Source of the DNA: Cardinium hertigii_C | GTDB lineage: Bacteria > Bacteroidota > Bacteroidia > Cytophagales > Amoebophilaceae | DNA length: 37,155 nucleotides | Assembly (NCBI RefSeq): GCF_050864855.1 | Contig: NZ_JBOZWW010000002.1 | Span: 1 to 37,155, forward strand | Direction: 5' to 3' | In this document: positions 25,444 through 34,803 of the stretch, in pieces | Numbering within the stretch: the first letter of the stretch is position 1 | How the letters are laid out: each line of letters opens with the position of its first letter | The notes under the pieces: model-generated | The model's input: only the letters and a program-made list of their open reading frames with translations | What the model was told of the DNA's origin: nothing | Database searches by the model: none | Translations under genes and position numbers: made by a program

Positions 25444-28254
25444 TTACATTTTTTGTTTCAAATAATGGGCGGTATGGTTGCCTTCTTGTTGGAGCAATGC
25501 TTCAGGTCTACCGGTAAATACGACTTTACCGCCTTGCTGGCCTCCATCAGGGCCTAGGTCAATCAGCCAATCGGCGCTTTTGATTACATCGATATGGTGT
25601 TCAATGACGAGGGCAGTATGGCCTTGGGCGATTAAGGCGTGAATGGCTTGTAACAATTGGGCTACGTCGTGCATATGGAGGCCCGTAGTGGGTTCATCAA
25701 ATATAAATAATAGATGCTGATCGGTTAATTCTTTTTCTAAATAATAGGCCAACTTAAGCCGCTGGGCTTCTCCTCCACTTAAGGAACTGGAAGATTGTCC
25801 CAACTGGATATACCCCAACCCTACGTTTTGCAAAACTTTTAATTTATGGACCATAAGGGGTTGATCGGCAAAAAAAAGCAATGCTTCGTCTACGGTCATG
25901 CAGAGTACCTGGACAATGGTTTGGCCAGCATAGGTTACTTCAGCTATTTCGGCTTTAAATCGACTTCCTTTGCAACGGCTACAGGGTAGGTAAATATCTG
26001 CCATAAATTGCATGTCTATCTTTTGCTGACCTTCTCCTCGACAGTCGGGACATTGCCCTTTTTCGGAATTAAAAGAAAAATGACCTGATTGATAGCGGCG
26101 GGAACGGGCGGTGGTGGTTTGGGCAAAAAGGTCTCGAATGGAATCATAGAGGCCTAAATAGGTGGCGGGGTTAGAACGGGAAGATTTGCCCAATGGATTT
26201 TGGTGGACCAACTCTACGCCTTGAATGGCGGCTAGATCGCCGCCCAATAGGATAGATGGAAGGGCGGACTGCCCTAAAAGGGCTGAAGACTTGGTCAGGT
26301 GTTGGATTAAGGCAGGATAAAGCACTTCTTTGATAAGCGTGGATTTACCTGATCCACTGACGCCTGTGACGACCGTTAATACTTGTAGGGGAATGGTGAC
26401 GCTGACCTGATGTAGGTTGTGCAGGGTGGCGTTTTGAATATGTAGCGCATGGTGCCAAGTGCGTCTGCAACTGGGCAATGGAATGGTAGCGGTGCCATTG
26501 AGGTATTGGGCGGTATGGGTGGTCGCTTGCTGCAAGGCTTGAAAGGAACCCTGAAAAACCAATGTGCCTCCACCGGCACCTGCTTGAGGACCTATCTCAA
26601 TAAGGGTGTCGGCGGCACGCATGACCAATTCTTCATGCTCTACGACTACAACGGTGTTGCCTTGATTTCTTAAATTTAAAAGCAATGCTACCAACTGATC
26701 GGTATCACGGGGATGGAGCCCAATGGTGGGCTCATCTAAAATGTAAATGGTGCCAAAAAGGGGACTGCCTAATGCAGTGGCCAATTTAATGCGTTGATGT
26801 TCTCCGCCAGATAGGGTGGCAATGGGTCTGCTCAGGGTTAAATAGGCTAAGCCAACTTGGGCCATATAATGGAGCCTATTTTTGATTTCTACTACGATTC
26901 TTTGGGCAATGGCTGCTTGGCGTGGCGTAAGGGATAATCGATCAAAAAAAGGCATTAAGTCGTGAATGGGCATCAACAATAGGTCTATCATGGAATGGTT
27001 ATCGATTTTAACGTAGTGGGCATCTGCACGTAAACGGCTGCCTCGGCAAGCCAAACAGGTGGTTTTACCGCGGTAACGGGATAGCAAAACCCGATATTGT
27101 ATTTTATCGGTTTGGGTAGCGCAAAAATCAAAGAATCGATCAATACCTATAAAATCGCCATGACCTTGCCATAGCAGCTTTTGTTGGTCTGGAGTCAAGT
27201 GGCTATAGGGAATGTCAATGGGAAAATGAAGGGCTTCATGGAGGGCGAAAAGGGGAAGCAACCACTTACGCATAATGGGACCCGTCCAGGGGGCAATGGC
27301 ACCCTCTAGCAGGGAAAGCGCTGGGTTGGGTACTACTTTACAGGGGTCTATGCCGATCAATTGCCCGAGGCCTGAACAACTTTTACAAGCGCCATGGGGA
27401 GTATTAAAACTAAAAAAGGAAAGAGTAGGTAGGGTAAAAGGGATGCCGTCTAATTCAAATCGATCTAAAAAAGATTTTTGCACCCCTCCAATAAGCGCTA
27501 CGACCAGATGGCCGATGCCTTCAAAAAAGGCGGTTTGAACAGAATCTGCTATTCTATAGGAATAGGTCTGATCGGCTTTGGTGACGATCATACGGTCTAC
27601 CAGCCCATAAATGGGCTGCTCTAACGAGAGAAAAGTATTTCCTTCCAATAGCTCTTCTATCCAAAAAAGTGCATTCCCTTGCATGACTCTGGTAAATCCT
27701 TTGCCTTGTTCGACTTTTAATTTTTTTACTAAGGCGGTTTGATCGGCGACTACTATGGGATAGAGGATCCAAATTTTGGTACCTTCTGGCTGTTGTTGAA
27801 TGTAGTCTACTACGTCGGAAACGTTATCTTTTTTAACTGGTTGTCCACTGATGGGAGAATAGGTTGTACCTATACGGCTATAGAGTAAACTGAGATAGTC
27901 ACAAAGCTCTGTAAGGGTACCTACGGTAGAACGGGGATTTTTATTGGTAACGTTTTGCCGAATGGCAATAGCTGGAGAAAGACCTTGAATTGAATCCACT
28001 GGAGGCTTTTCCATTTTACCTAGAAACTGGCGCGCATAGGCGCTGACGCTCTCTATATACATACGCTGGGCTTCTACAAAAAGGGTATCTAAGACCAAAG
28101 AAGATTTGCCCGAACCGGATAATCCTGTAACGACTACTAGCTGGTTGCGTGGAATGGCTACATTTACTTTTTTAAGATTATGTATGCTGGCTCCCTTTAT
28201 AATAATAAAATCTTTGGGACTAAGCTGATCTAAGTCTAATGAATGGCAGTGCAT
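25444..28254 (-). CDS. uvrA: UvrABC system protein A
   Basis: UvrA is the damage-sensing ATPase of nucleotide excision repair. It loads UvrB at bulky lesions. The 936-residue protein has two ABC-type ATPase modules. Walker A GLSGSGKS is at 44-51 and GVSGSGKS lies near residue 640. Signatures are LSGGEHQRIKLA and LSGGEAQRLKLA. Two zinc fingers are visible as CKSCSGLG...CLACRGSRL and CPDCRGEGQ...CSRCKGSRF. Length is normal, and it starts with an ATG. It is followed on its own strand by the lipoprotein gene and preceded by mscL at a 103-bp distance. Confidence 0.97.
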   Translation of the reverse strand: MHCHSLDLDQLSPKDFIIIKGASIHNLKKVNVAIPRNQLVVVTGLSGSGKSSLVLDTLFVEAQRMYIESVSAYARQFLGKMEKPPVDSIQGLSPAIAIRQNVTNKNPRSTVGTLTELCDYLSLLYSRIGTTYSPISGQPVKKDNVSDVVDYIQQQPEGTKIWILYPIVVADQTALVKKLKVEQGKGFTRVMQGNALFWIEELLEGNTFLSLEQPIYGLVDRMIVTKADQTYSYRIADSVQTAFFEGIGHLVVALIGGVQKSFLDRFELDGIPFTLPTLSFFSFNTPHGACKSCSGLGQLIGIDPCKVVPNPALSLLEGAIAPWTGPIMRKWLLPLFALHEALHFPIDIPYSHLTPDQQKLLWQGHGDFIGIDRFFDFCATQTDKIQYRVLLSRYRGKTTCLACRGSRLRADAHYVKIDNHSMIDLLLMPIHDLMPFFDRLSLTPRQAAIAQRIVVEIKNRLHYMAQVGLAYLTLSRPIATLSGGEHQRIKLATALGSPLFGTIYILDEPTIGLHPRDTDQLVALLLNLRNQGNTVVVVEHEELVMRAADTLIEIGPQAGAGGGTLVFQGSFQALQQATTHTAQYLNGTATIPLPSCRRTWHHALHIQNATLHNLHQVSVTIPLQVLTVVTGVSGSGKSTLIKEVLYPALIQHLTKSSALLGQSALPSILLGGDLAAIQGVELVHQNPLGKSSRSNPATYLGLYDSIRDLFAQTTTARSRRYQSGHFSFNSEKGQCPDCRGEGQQKIDMQFMADIYLPCSRCKGSRFKAEIAEVTYAGQTIVQVLCMTVDEALLFFADQPLMVHKLKVLQNVGLGYIQLGQSSSSLSGGEAQRLKLAYYLEKELTDQHLLFIFDEPTTGLHMHDVAQLLQAIHALIAQGHTALVIEHHIDVIKSADWLIDLGPDGGQQGGKVVFTGRPEALLQQEGNHTAHYLKQKM

Positions 28255-28357
28255 AAATGGTATATGGTATGGAATGGCTTCTGGTTCATAGAGCGGAACA
28301 ATGAGCTGATGGCTATTCGGGCGCTACAATAGCCTTATTGGGGAAACGGCTGTAAAG

Positions 28358-28714
28358 CTACTTTTTAAGCGCATCTCTTATTTCTGGCCTTTCCGTAGAG
28401 CCATCTGCATTAGGTGCTTTTTCCAATTCTTTAAGGCCATAGAGCATTTTTACTAAAACAAAAACGACCAAACTAATGACGAAAAAGTTGAGCACCGCTG
28501 CCGCAAAATGGCCAATTTTAATACCTGGACCAATGACTATGGATGACCAATGTTGATCTGCTTTGGCCAATAGTGGATGGACCATAGGCATAAAAAGATC
28601 TTCTACTATTGCAGTAACCATCTTACCAAATGCGCTACCCATAATAACCCCTACGGAAAGGTCTATTACATTGCCTCTAAAGGCAAATTTTTTAAATTCT
28701 TCTATAAAAGACAT
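28358..28714 (-). CDS. mscL: large-conductance mechanosensitive channel
   Basis: MscL forms a pentameric inner-membrane pore that opens under osmotic downshock. The sequence from the chosen start, MSFIEEFKKFAFRGNVIDLSVGVIMGSAFGKMV, matches the family's N-terminal helix and first membrane segment. A second membrane segment (FFVISLVVFVLVKML) and a charged C-terminal tail follow. The frame also begins eight residues earlier at 28738, but MSF at 28714 fits the family start, giving 118 residues. It lies between the injection-system block and uvrA on the same strand. Confidence 0.92.
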   Translation of the reverse strand: MSFIEEFKKFAFRGNVIDLSVGVIMGSAFGKMVTAIVEDLFMPMVHPLLAKADQHWSSIVIGPGIKIGHFAAAVLNFFVISLVVFVLVKMLYGLKELEKAPNADGSTERPEIRDALKK

Positions 28715-28837
28715 AACTAGATTGGATCTATAGATCATTGGATAATACCGGAAGCTGTCTTAAATATAATGGAATGGCTCGATAGATACAATAACATGGT
28801 CCTACGCGCAATGGATGGAGGCTATACTGCTTTATGG

Positions 28838-31315
28838 CTATGGCGTGGTTTTGTTATTATAAAGCGCTATCAGATCCATGAGTAGTTTGGCTGCTTCATC
28901 TACTGCTATTTTATCAGCAGTCGGATCCATTTTCAATTCTATCCATGTCTTATAGGCTTGCTCAAAAGTTTCCATATCACCAAAATCCAACCACAAAATA
29001 TTGGTAAGTATATGGGCAGGTCCTTCTATTATAACCATTTCTTCTATGGCATGCCTAAATACAGATTGCTGAAATCTAGCTGGCCACGCAGGGAAAACCA
29101 TGGTCATGGTAAATGAATAAGGGTCTTCTGCTGTGGTTAATGTATCTCCACTTCTAAGCAAAATATGTTCTATTAAGTGAAATCCTTCACATGCTTCATT
29201 CAATGATCTAAACAATGCTAAGCTTTGTTGTACAACAGCTTCTGCTTGCTCAATCTGCATCATGGGCTTAGCACCGGTGATGAGCTCAATGGTTTGCGTT
29301 TTTGCTTTATCTACATAAAGTAGAATGTTATGCACCCCATTGGCTTTTTTGACAATATTGTAATGTTTTTCATCGATGGCATAGGACATCACTAAGGATT
29401 GTATGTTTTCATATTTCCCTTTAAACATAAACATTTCATCGTTTTCTGTCTGCGAATGGTTGCCTAAGAAAAGATCTAAAGTATATTGCATAGCCGTCTT
29501 TTCTAAGTACATACTATGCTTAACCACCTGATGAAAAAGACGTTTTTTTAAACTTTTAATGCCTAAATTACGGTAAATACGTCGCTTAAAACCAGATGGT
29601 ATATAATCAATCCAGTTGTTGACCGAATGGGCTGTTATATGGGCCGCTCGGTTTCTATCTCTACTGATGGAAATGTAATCTTTTAGAAAAAGTGCTTTAT
29701 TGGCATTCAACCCATCCAATTGTTTTGCTTCATTTTTAGGATAGTGAAAGAGTGAGTAAATGGTAAATCGTTCTGCAAAATAAGCCAATAAATGGTCTAA
29801 CATCCTTGATCGCTTGTCTAAGCTTCGAATATCGCTTTCCAATGTACTATTGATGTAGGCGCAATAGGCCGTTTCATCCCCTTCTACTTGATCTCCAAGA
29901 GATGGAGAGGCTATTGTATCTTTTATATCTAGATACTTTTTTTGTACTACAAAATCAAGATCATTACCTGGATCACTTGCTTTAGTAGGTTGTTTGATAA
30001 TGGTGTGCATGCGGGGCACCTCCAAGGGTAACCTGCTATTGGGCTTGTTATAATGTTCGCTATAGATGGCCATAGTGTGCTTGACATTGGATAACTTAAC
30101 CAAATAATTGGCAAAAAGTTGGTCAAAAAACATCAAAAAACCTTTTAATTGTTTTGCTTTAGCATGGTTTTCAATTGTTTCAGATGGAGTACATCCTTCG
30201 TGGCCTACATTATACAGTAAAGGAAAATCGTGCTGTATGGAAACATGGTCTTCTAAATACCTATAGTTTCCTTCTAGCACAAAAACATCCTCTTCTTGTA
30301 AATAGACTTTTGTTAAAGTACCTCTTCCTTTCATATTTTCCAGTATATCAAGTACTTTTACCCAATTTGTCGTCAAAGGTAGGCCATTATAATGGAGGAT
30401 AATTTCACTGTGTGGCAGATCCAGTACGAAAGACCGGTCTGGTAAAATGGGTATGGTAATGCTGCTTGTTCTTCCCTCTTTTTCATGAATAAAAAGATCA
30501 AAGTTCAATACATTTTTAATATTAGCTATTTTAGTGGCTGCTTCTAAAAGTTCAACTGCATAAATTATCGATTTGCTTTTCAGATAGATTAACTCTTCTT
30601 GATCTATAAAACCTTGGTTGAGCAATGGCCCTGTAAAGATTTGATCTATGGTTCTGCCTTTATCTAGCAATTGGCTGATGCTGTAAAAAGGAACACGGGG
30701 TGACAAAAATTCTTGAAAAGCAAATAATATCTGAGCAATGATTGTTTCGCCCTCTTCATACCCCAAGCAATGGGCTACTTCAAAGGTAGCTTTAACGCTA
30801 ATAGGAAGTGTTTCCATGGCCTGAATAAGAAAAAAATCTTCACATAGATTTCTTTGCCCATATAATCTTTTCTGAATGACCTGCAACACTTCTTGCTCTT
30901 GTGGGGTATGACGGATGCGTTCTTCCAAATTTACAAAAATCTTATAACCGCCTTTGATTTCTTTTGGTCCATCACTTAAAAAGATATTTGCGTTTTTTAC
31001 GCCTGGAACATCTAGTACAATTTTTAAAAAGTCCCACTGGGTGAGCGGATTACAGGGCAGAATTTCTTCAGCTTTGTAAAATGGTTGTTCATTGGTATGG
31101 GCTACTGTATCAGGATCTTTGGCCCAAATATCTTCTATATAAAAATTGGTTCTATATTGGAGATCCATAATCGCAAAAGCCAATACTTCTAAAATGGTGA
31201 TCCCAGGGTCATGGTCTCCATAGTCTGTCCATTTCTTTCCTGCTAACTGTTGTATGTAGGCAATCCCTTGTTCCTTTAAGAAAGGATAGTCAATGTCTTG
31301 TGGACTATTTTCCAT
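28838..31315 (-). CDS. contractile injection system baseplate protein, gp6/baseplate-J type (Afp11/Afp12-like)
   Basis: The 825-residue protein carries near its N-terminus (31-52) the pattern WTDYGDHDPGITILEVLAF, characteristic of baseplate wedge proteins related to T4 gp6, phage protein J and Afp11/Afp12. A long all-soluble remainder follows, as expected for a large wedge component. In the assembled machine, wedge proteins link the central spike hub to the sheath initiation ring. It follows the gp25-like gene after 164 bp on the same strand, completing a spike-tip-wedge-baseplate order. Which of the two Afp paralogues it matches cannot be settled by eye. Only one is present here. Confidence 0.75.
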   Translation of the reverse strand: MENSPQDIDYPFLKEQGIAYIQQLAGKKWTDYGDHDPGITILEVLAFAIMDLQYRTNFYIEDIWAKDPDTVAHTNEQPFYKAEEILPCNPLTQWDFLKIVLDVPGVKNANIFLSDGPKEIKGGYKIFVNLEERIRHTPQEQEVLQVIQKRLYGQRNLCEDFFLIQAMETLPISVKATFEVAHCLGYEEGETIIAQILFAFQEFLSPRVPFYSISQLLDKGRTIDQIFTGPLLNQGFIDQEELIYLKSKSIIYAVELLEAATKIANIKNVLNFDLFIHEKEGRTSSITIPILPDRSFVLDLPHSEIILHYNGLPLTTNWVKVLDILENMKGRGTLTKVYLQEEDVFVLEGNYRYLEDHVSIQHDFPLLYNVGHEGCTPSETIENHAKAKQLKGFLMFFDQLFANYLVKLSNVKHTMAIYSEHYNKPNSRLPLEVPRMHTIIKQPTKASDPGNDLDFVVQKKYLDIKDTIASPSLGDQVEGDETAYCAYINSTLESDIRSLDKRSRMLDHLLAYFAERFTIYSLFHYPKNEAKQLDGLNANKALFLKDYISISRDRNRAAHITAHSVNNWIDYIPSGFKRRIYRNLGIKSLKKRLFHQVVKHSMYLEKTAMQYTLDLFLGNHSQTENDEMFMFKGKYENIQSLVMSYAIDEKHYNIVKKANGVHNILLYVDKAKTQTIELITGAKPMMQIEQAEAVVQQSLALFRSLNEACEGFHLIEHILLRSGDTLTTAEDPYSFTMTMVFPAWPARFQQSVFRHAIEEMVIIEGPAHILTNILWLDFGDMETFEQAYKTWIELKMDPTADKIAVDEAAKLLMDLIALYNNKTTP

Positions 31316-31479
31316 AGTAGGTATCTATAAATAATGCTGATTTTAAAGTTATAGTGAATAAAGTACAGCTAGCAGAACAACAATAGAGAGGCTATTTATA
31401 TGGCTGTATACTGACTTTTTATATATCTGATTTAATTGATTGTTAACGATCTATTTACATACTATTTATGGGCAAGATA

Positions 31480-31884
31480 TTATTTATTAAATACAGGATG
31501 ATAGCCATATTGGATGGTTTCTTCTATATTTAAGTGTTTAATTTTATAATTCACTTGAATATCAATTGTTCCCTCCTCTTTATTGGAACTGGTCAATTGA
31601 ATATCAAGGACCTCTACCCTAGGTTCATGTTCTGTAATGGTTTGCTTGATATTGTTTACCATAAATGTTTCCAAGTTGAGATTCAATTGTTGAAAAGCAA
31701 GTGGGGTTAGGTCACAACCATACTTATGTTCCATAATGCGCTCACCTACCCTAGTCCGCATTAAAATGATTAAACTTTCTCTGATATCATGTAGCCCGTT
31801 TACCATTTCTACGGTACTGCTATGGTGGTTAAAAGAAGGTGGAAACTTCCACCCTATCCCCAAAAAATTATGCTCATTTTCCAT
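31480..31884 (-). CDS. gp25-like baseplate wedge protein (Afp9-like)
   Basis: This is a GPW/gp25-family protein of 134 residues from the chosen start. It shows the family pattern LGIGWKFPPSF near the N-terminus, DIRESLIILMRTRVGERIMEHKYGCDLTPL in the core and a C-terminal strand region. gp25 proteins sit at the inner baseplate and nucleate sheath polymerisation. A longer frame opens at a TTG at 31923 and would overlap the PAAR gene by 11 bp. The ATG at 31884 is preferred because it has an aaagaag sequence just upstream and matches the family's usual start, but the longer form remains possible. Confidence 0.85.
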   Translation of the reverse strand: MENEHNFLGIGWKFPPSFNHHSSTVEMVNGLHDIRESLIILMRTRVGERIMEHKYGCDLTPLAFQQLNLNLETFMVNNIKQTITEHEPRVEVLDIQLTSSNKEEGTIDIQVNYKIKHLNIEETIQYGYHPVFNK

Positions 31885-31912
31885 ATACTTCTTTGTGATC
31901 CATTTGTATATT

Positions 31913-32221
31913 TTATCCACCAATTATTACAGTAGGGCACCCTTGTAGTATGGTTCCACCCATACCTGTTGTATCGCCTAAGCGTGCAGCAGGTTTACTA
32001 CCTATTAAAACGGTTAAAGAGCCCTTTACAATGGTATCTGGATGGGGAGGTGGGCCATTACAAAGCATGGTATCTCCCATTCTTGCTGCAGGGAGCTTTC
32101 CTATTAAAACCGTTGGACAACCCAATACAATCATTCCTCCAGTAACATGGGGAACAGGGGGAACGCCTGGTGTGACCATGGGACATATGTGCTTATTTAA
32201 TAATACAGCTGCAGGTGGCAT
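31913..32221 (-). CDS. PAAR-domain spike tip protein (Afp10-like)
   Basis: The 102-residue protein is built of glycine- and proline-rich repeats. It shows CPTVLIGKLPAARMGDTM, then TVLIGSKPAARLGDTTG, then CPTVIIGG, the PAAR pattern that folds into the sharp cone capping VgrG-like spikes. Cysteines and histidines along the repeats fit the metal site at the tip. No C-terminal effector domain is attached. It lies 70 bp after the spike gene and is followed immediately by the gp25-like gene, so the three are likely one transcript. Confidence 0.92.
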   Translation of the reverse strand: MPPAAVLLNKHICPMVTPGVPPVPHVTGGMIVLGCPTVLIGKLPAARMGDTMLCNGPPPHPDTIVKGSLTVLIGSKPAARLGDTTGMGGTILQGCPTVIIGG

Positions 32222-32291
32222 AGTGTGCTAATTATTGTATATCATGCAATGATATATGATGTAATAGTAGAAAATCTACAAAATAATTTTA

Positions 32292-34082
32292 TCAATTGAT
32301 CAGTACAGTTGTACCTTTTATAATAGTAGCCATACCAGATTTTACTTCGGTACTGGCATTGCCGCTTAGGGTAGCCTTCATGGAGGCTTGTGCATTGATG
32401 TTCATACTCTTCAAGTTTACATTTTGCATGCCACTTAGTACAATATCTTTTCCGGCTTGTATGGTGATACTCCCCCTTGCATTTAAATGAATGTCTTTAC
32501 TACTGCTTAGGTTGATCCCAGTATGGCTTAAAACAACTTTATTGCCATTCTGGTCGACTATTTCAATACTTTTTTGCTTATCTGATAGCTGAATAAGCCC
32601 TTTTTTAGCCGTTTTAATAATGATTTCAGGACCGTCTTTGTCATCATGAAAAGTAAATTCTAATTTTTCTCTAGAAACAAAAGATTTAAAAGCATTTTTA
32701 GGGTCAATGGTCTTAGGGGATGGATGTTTGCTGCTATAGAGTGCACCTAGAATAATAGGGAATCGAATATCATCATTTACAAAACCTACTACCACTTCAT
32801 CTTCCAATTCTGGAATAAAAAAAGCACCTGATGCTTGGGTGGCATAAAACGAAGCCAAACGACACCAAATGCCTTCTTTGGGTTTGTCTTGTACCAACGG
32901 CAGGTGGACTAAAATCCGATCATGTTTTTGAGGATCTTGTGTAATTTGTTTGACTATACCGAGTTGCAGACCATGCATAGGGGGCATCATGCCTGCTGCT
33001 GGAAGTGCACCAATGTCATGGTATTTGTGCATATAGCGCTGTGCATCTAAGCCTAAGGTTAATAGGGTCTGCCAATTTCCATTGGATATAATATGCTGCA
33101 TACCAGATACATAGGCATCCCCTGCAAAGTGCGTTGCCCCTTTTTCAATAGTAATCATTCGATCATGACGCAATGCACCATTACCTGAAACGGTAACGTT
33201 CCCTTTTATTTTTGCTATTCTACTTCGGCTGAGCAAGCCAGTTGCCAACGTTTTGATCTCCAAAGGATCTAGTACACCACTGTGGGATATCGTAACGCTA
33301 CCTGCTTGGGTAGCAGCGGTTAATTTTTTATAGGAAATACTGCCCATAGATTGTTCGCCTGGATCAGTTGCTTTTTCAGAAACTTTATTGTGCTTGGTAC
33401 TGTCCCAAGCCTGGGCCGTAACAGCTGACCATGGATCTTTTGAATCTATTTCAGCTTCAAAATCAATAAAATCAACACCATAGGTATAGGTAAAAGCACC
33501 TTTACCAGTTGGTTTTGGTTTCTTGATGGAGACTACGCCATCATTTACCACAACAATTTGCCCATTGGATTCAGCTCGAATATTTAAAAAGTCCCAATCA
33601 GATATTTCGTGTTGTGAAATATTTTCATGTACAATAGTAGTGGCTTCGATTTTATGGCTTAAGCCACTATATCCATTCAAGATTTTTTTAAAAAGATCGC
33701 TATCCTTTATTTTTACAAAATGCATTGTTTTGGGTGCAAGAGTAGTCTTATAGGCAACATCTCTACAGGTCACGGTCAACGTAGATAAGCCGGTTGACCT
33801 AGATTGGATGGCCAGTTTAGCTACTACACCTTGAAACAGTTGTGTCAAGCTATCGTCATAGCCAGCTTGTATCACAACAGCAGCACCAATGGCAAAAGTT
33901 TTATCATTGGCTATAGAAAAAGTTTGCGACTGAATGCTACCATCATGCAAAACTATTTTTGCATAAGGAATTTTATTGATCCTTTTATCCACTATTATGG
34001 ATTGTATAGGGTAACTTGTATCTAGGGTTTTACCACCTATTTTTATGGAGTACTTAATAAAATCACCTGATATAGAAGCCAT
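32292..34082 (-). CDS. VgrG-like spike protein (Afp8-like)
   Basis: This is the central spike hub of a contractile injection system. From the ATG at 34082 it has 596 residues. The first roughly 330 match the phage late-control D / gp27-type hub (VTCRDVAYKTTLAP, HEISDWDFLNIRAES). An OB-fold (gp5-like) segment follows, about 365-450, with RILVHLPLV and the strong family pattern FFIPELEDEVVVGFVNDD. The last 100 residues are short beta repeats (SSSKDIHLNARGSITIQAG, DIVLSGMQNVNLKS) forming the needle. It stops right after the needle, so no fused effector is present. The frame opens 21 bases earlier at a TTG (34103), but MASISGD is the likelier start. IS remnants lie directly upstream. Confidence 0.9.
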   Translation of the reverse strand: MASISGDFIKYSIKIGGKTLDTSYPIQSIIVDKRINKIPYAKIVLHDGSIQSQTFSIANDKTFAIGAAVVIQAGYDDSLTQLFQGVVAKLAIQSRSTGLSTLTVTCRDVAYKTTLAPKTMHFVKIKDSDLFKKILNGYSGLSHKIEATTIVHENISQHEISDWDFLNIRAESNGQIVVVNDGVVSIKKPKPTGKGAFTYTYGVDFIDFEAEIDSKDPWSAVTAQAWDSTKHNKVSEKATDPGEQSMGSISYKKLTAATQAGSVTISHSGVLDPLEIKTLATGLLSRSRIAKIKGNVTVSGNGALRHDRMITIEKGATHFAGDAYVSGMQHIISNGNWQTLLTLGLDAQRYMHKYHDIGALPAAGMMPPMHGLQLGIVKQITQDPQKHDRILVHLPLVQDKPKEGIWCRLASFYATQASGAFFIPELEDEVVVGFVNDDIRFPIILGALYSSKHPSPKTIDPKNAFKSFVSREKLEFTFHDDKDGPEIIIKTAKKGLIQLSDKQKSIEIVDQNGNKVVLSHTGINLSSSKDIHLNARGSITIQAGKDIVLSGMQNVNLKSMNINAQASMKATLSGNASTEVKSGMATIIKGTTVLIN

Positions 34083-34332
34083 GAAGATAAAAAAATAAAG
34101 CAAAAAATATGATTGTGCATGTCGCCTATGTAGATCAAAGTATATCCTTAGCGCAATAAGTCATTAGATACCAACTACTCCCCTGATTTTTTATAGGTTA
34201 ATTGACTTGCGGATCAGAGGTTTAACCTGAAATAGTAGCACAAATAGGCTCTATTAGATCCATGCATGTTATATGAACCTTTCAATCATGCATAGGTAAT
34301 AAAGTAAATAACCTGAGCATTTCCAAAAAAAT

Positions 34333-34387
34333 AGACTATAAAGATGATTTTGAGATTAAGCGGATGATAATCATCAAGTCTTTTTTT
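34333..34387 (+). terminator. possible hairpin plus T-tract
   Basis: Arms agact (34333-34337) and gatgatt (34343-34349) pair with aatcatc (34369-34375) and agtct (34377-34381), followed by a T-run. The stem has internal loops and a long apex, so this is a weak call. No plus-strand gene ends here. It could be part of IS debris. The stretch 34083-34332, upstream of the spike gene, holds no gene. It contains at most a weak minus-strand promoter-like sequence near 34134-34163. Confidence 0.25.
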
Positions 34388-34436
34388 AAGGTATGGAAAT
34401 ATATTTGGGGTATAGTGGATAAGAAACCTCTTATTA

Positions 34437-34744
34437 AATCTATCAAAATTAGTTGAAATATATTATGCTATTGATGAATTTCTTATAAAATTTATGCCAT
34501 ATATGGAAAAAAGTTGCTAACCACCTCTCATAGGAAACCAACTAGAGTATGCTCATTGACTTTGAGCGAAATAATTACAATATTAATTGCTTTTCATGTA
34601 AAAGCAACTACAAAACTATTCTTTGCTATATCGATCCCTATATATTGCATATTATTAGATGTTTATATTAACTGATTCATCTTGTTAACTATGGTCGCTT
34701 ACACGGGATTTAATGGCCGGCGAACTATTCAGTTTTTAAGATAA
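34437..34744 (+). pseudogene. decayed IS982-family transposase remnant
   Basis: One frame reads KLVEIYYAIDEFLIKFMPYM, then a stop at 34518, and continues past it with GNQLEYAH. The next conserved block, LTLSEIITILIAFH, lies in another frame from 34556. After a further stop at 34673 that frame ends with MVAYTGFNGRRTIQFLR. The order (YY-ID-F, LSEI-TILI-FH, MV-Y--F) matches the N-terminal half of IS982-family transposases. The catalytic half is missing. The left portion is clearly homologous at DNA level to the interior of the MITE at 5956-6230. It lies between the spike gene and the IS3 copy. Confidence 0.6.
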
Positions 34745-34803
34745 AAAAGCTGGGGATGGAACGTTAAGAACGGTATCTAATACCAACATGAATGCGACTA
34801 TAA

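Noticed and set aside
28715..28738. eight-residue N-terminal extension of MscL
   Set aside because: The family starts at MSF, which is an ATG at 28714. The extension has no support.
31913..31923. 11-bp translational overlap of PAAR and gp25 genes
   Set aside because: It depends on a TTG start for the gp25 gene. The ATG at 31884 fits the family and has a better upstream sequence, so the overlap is probably not real.
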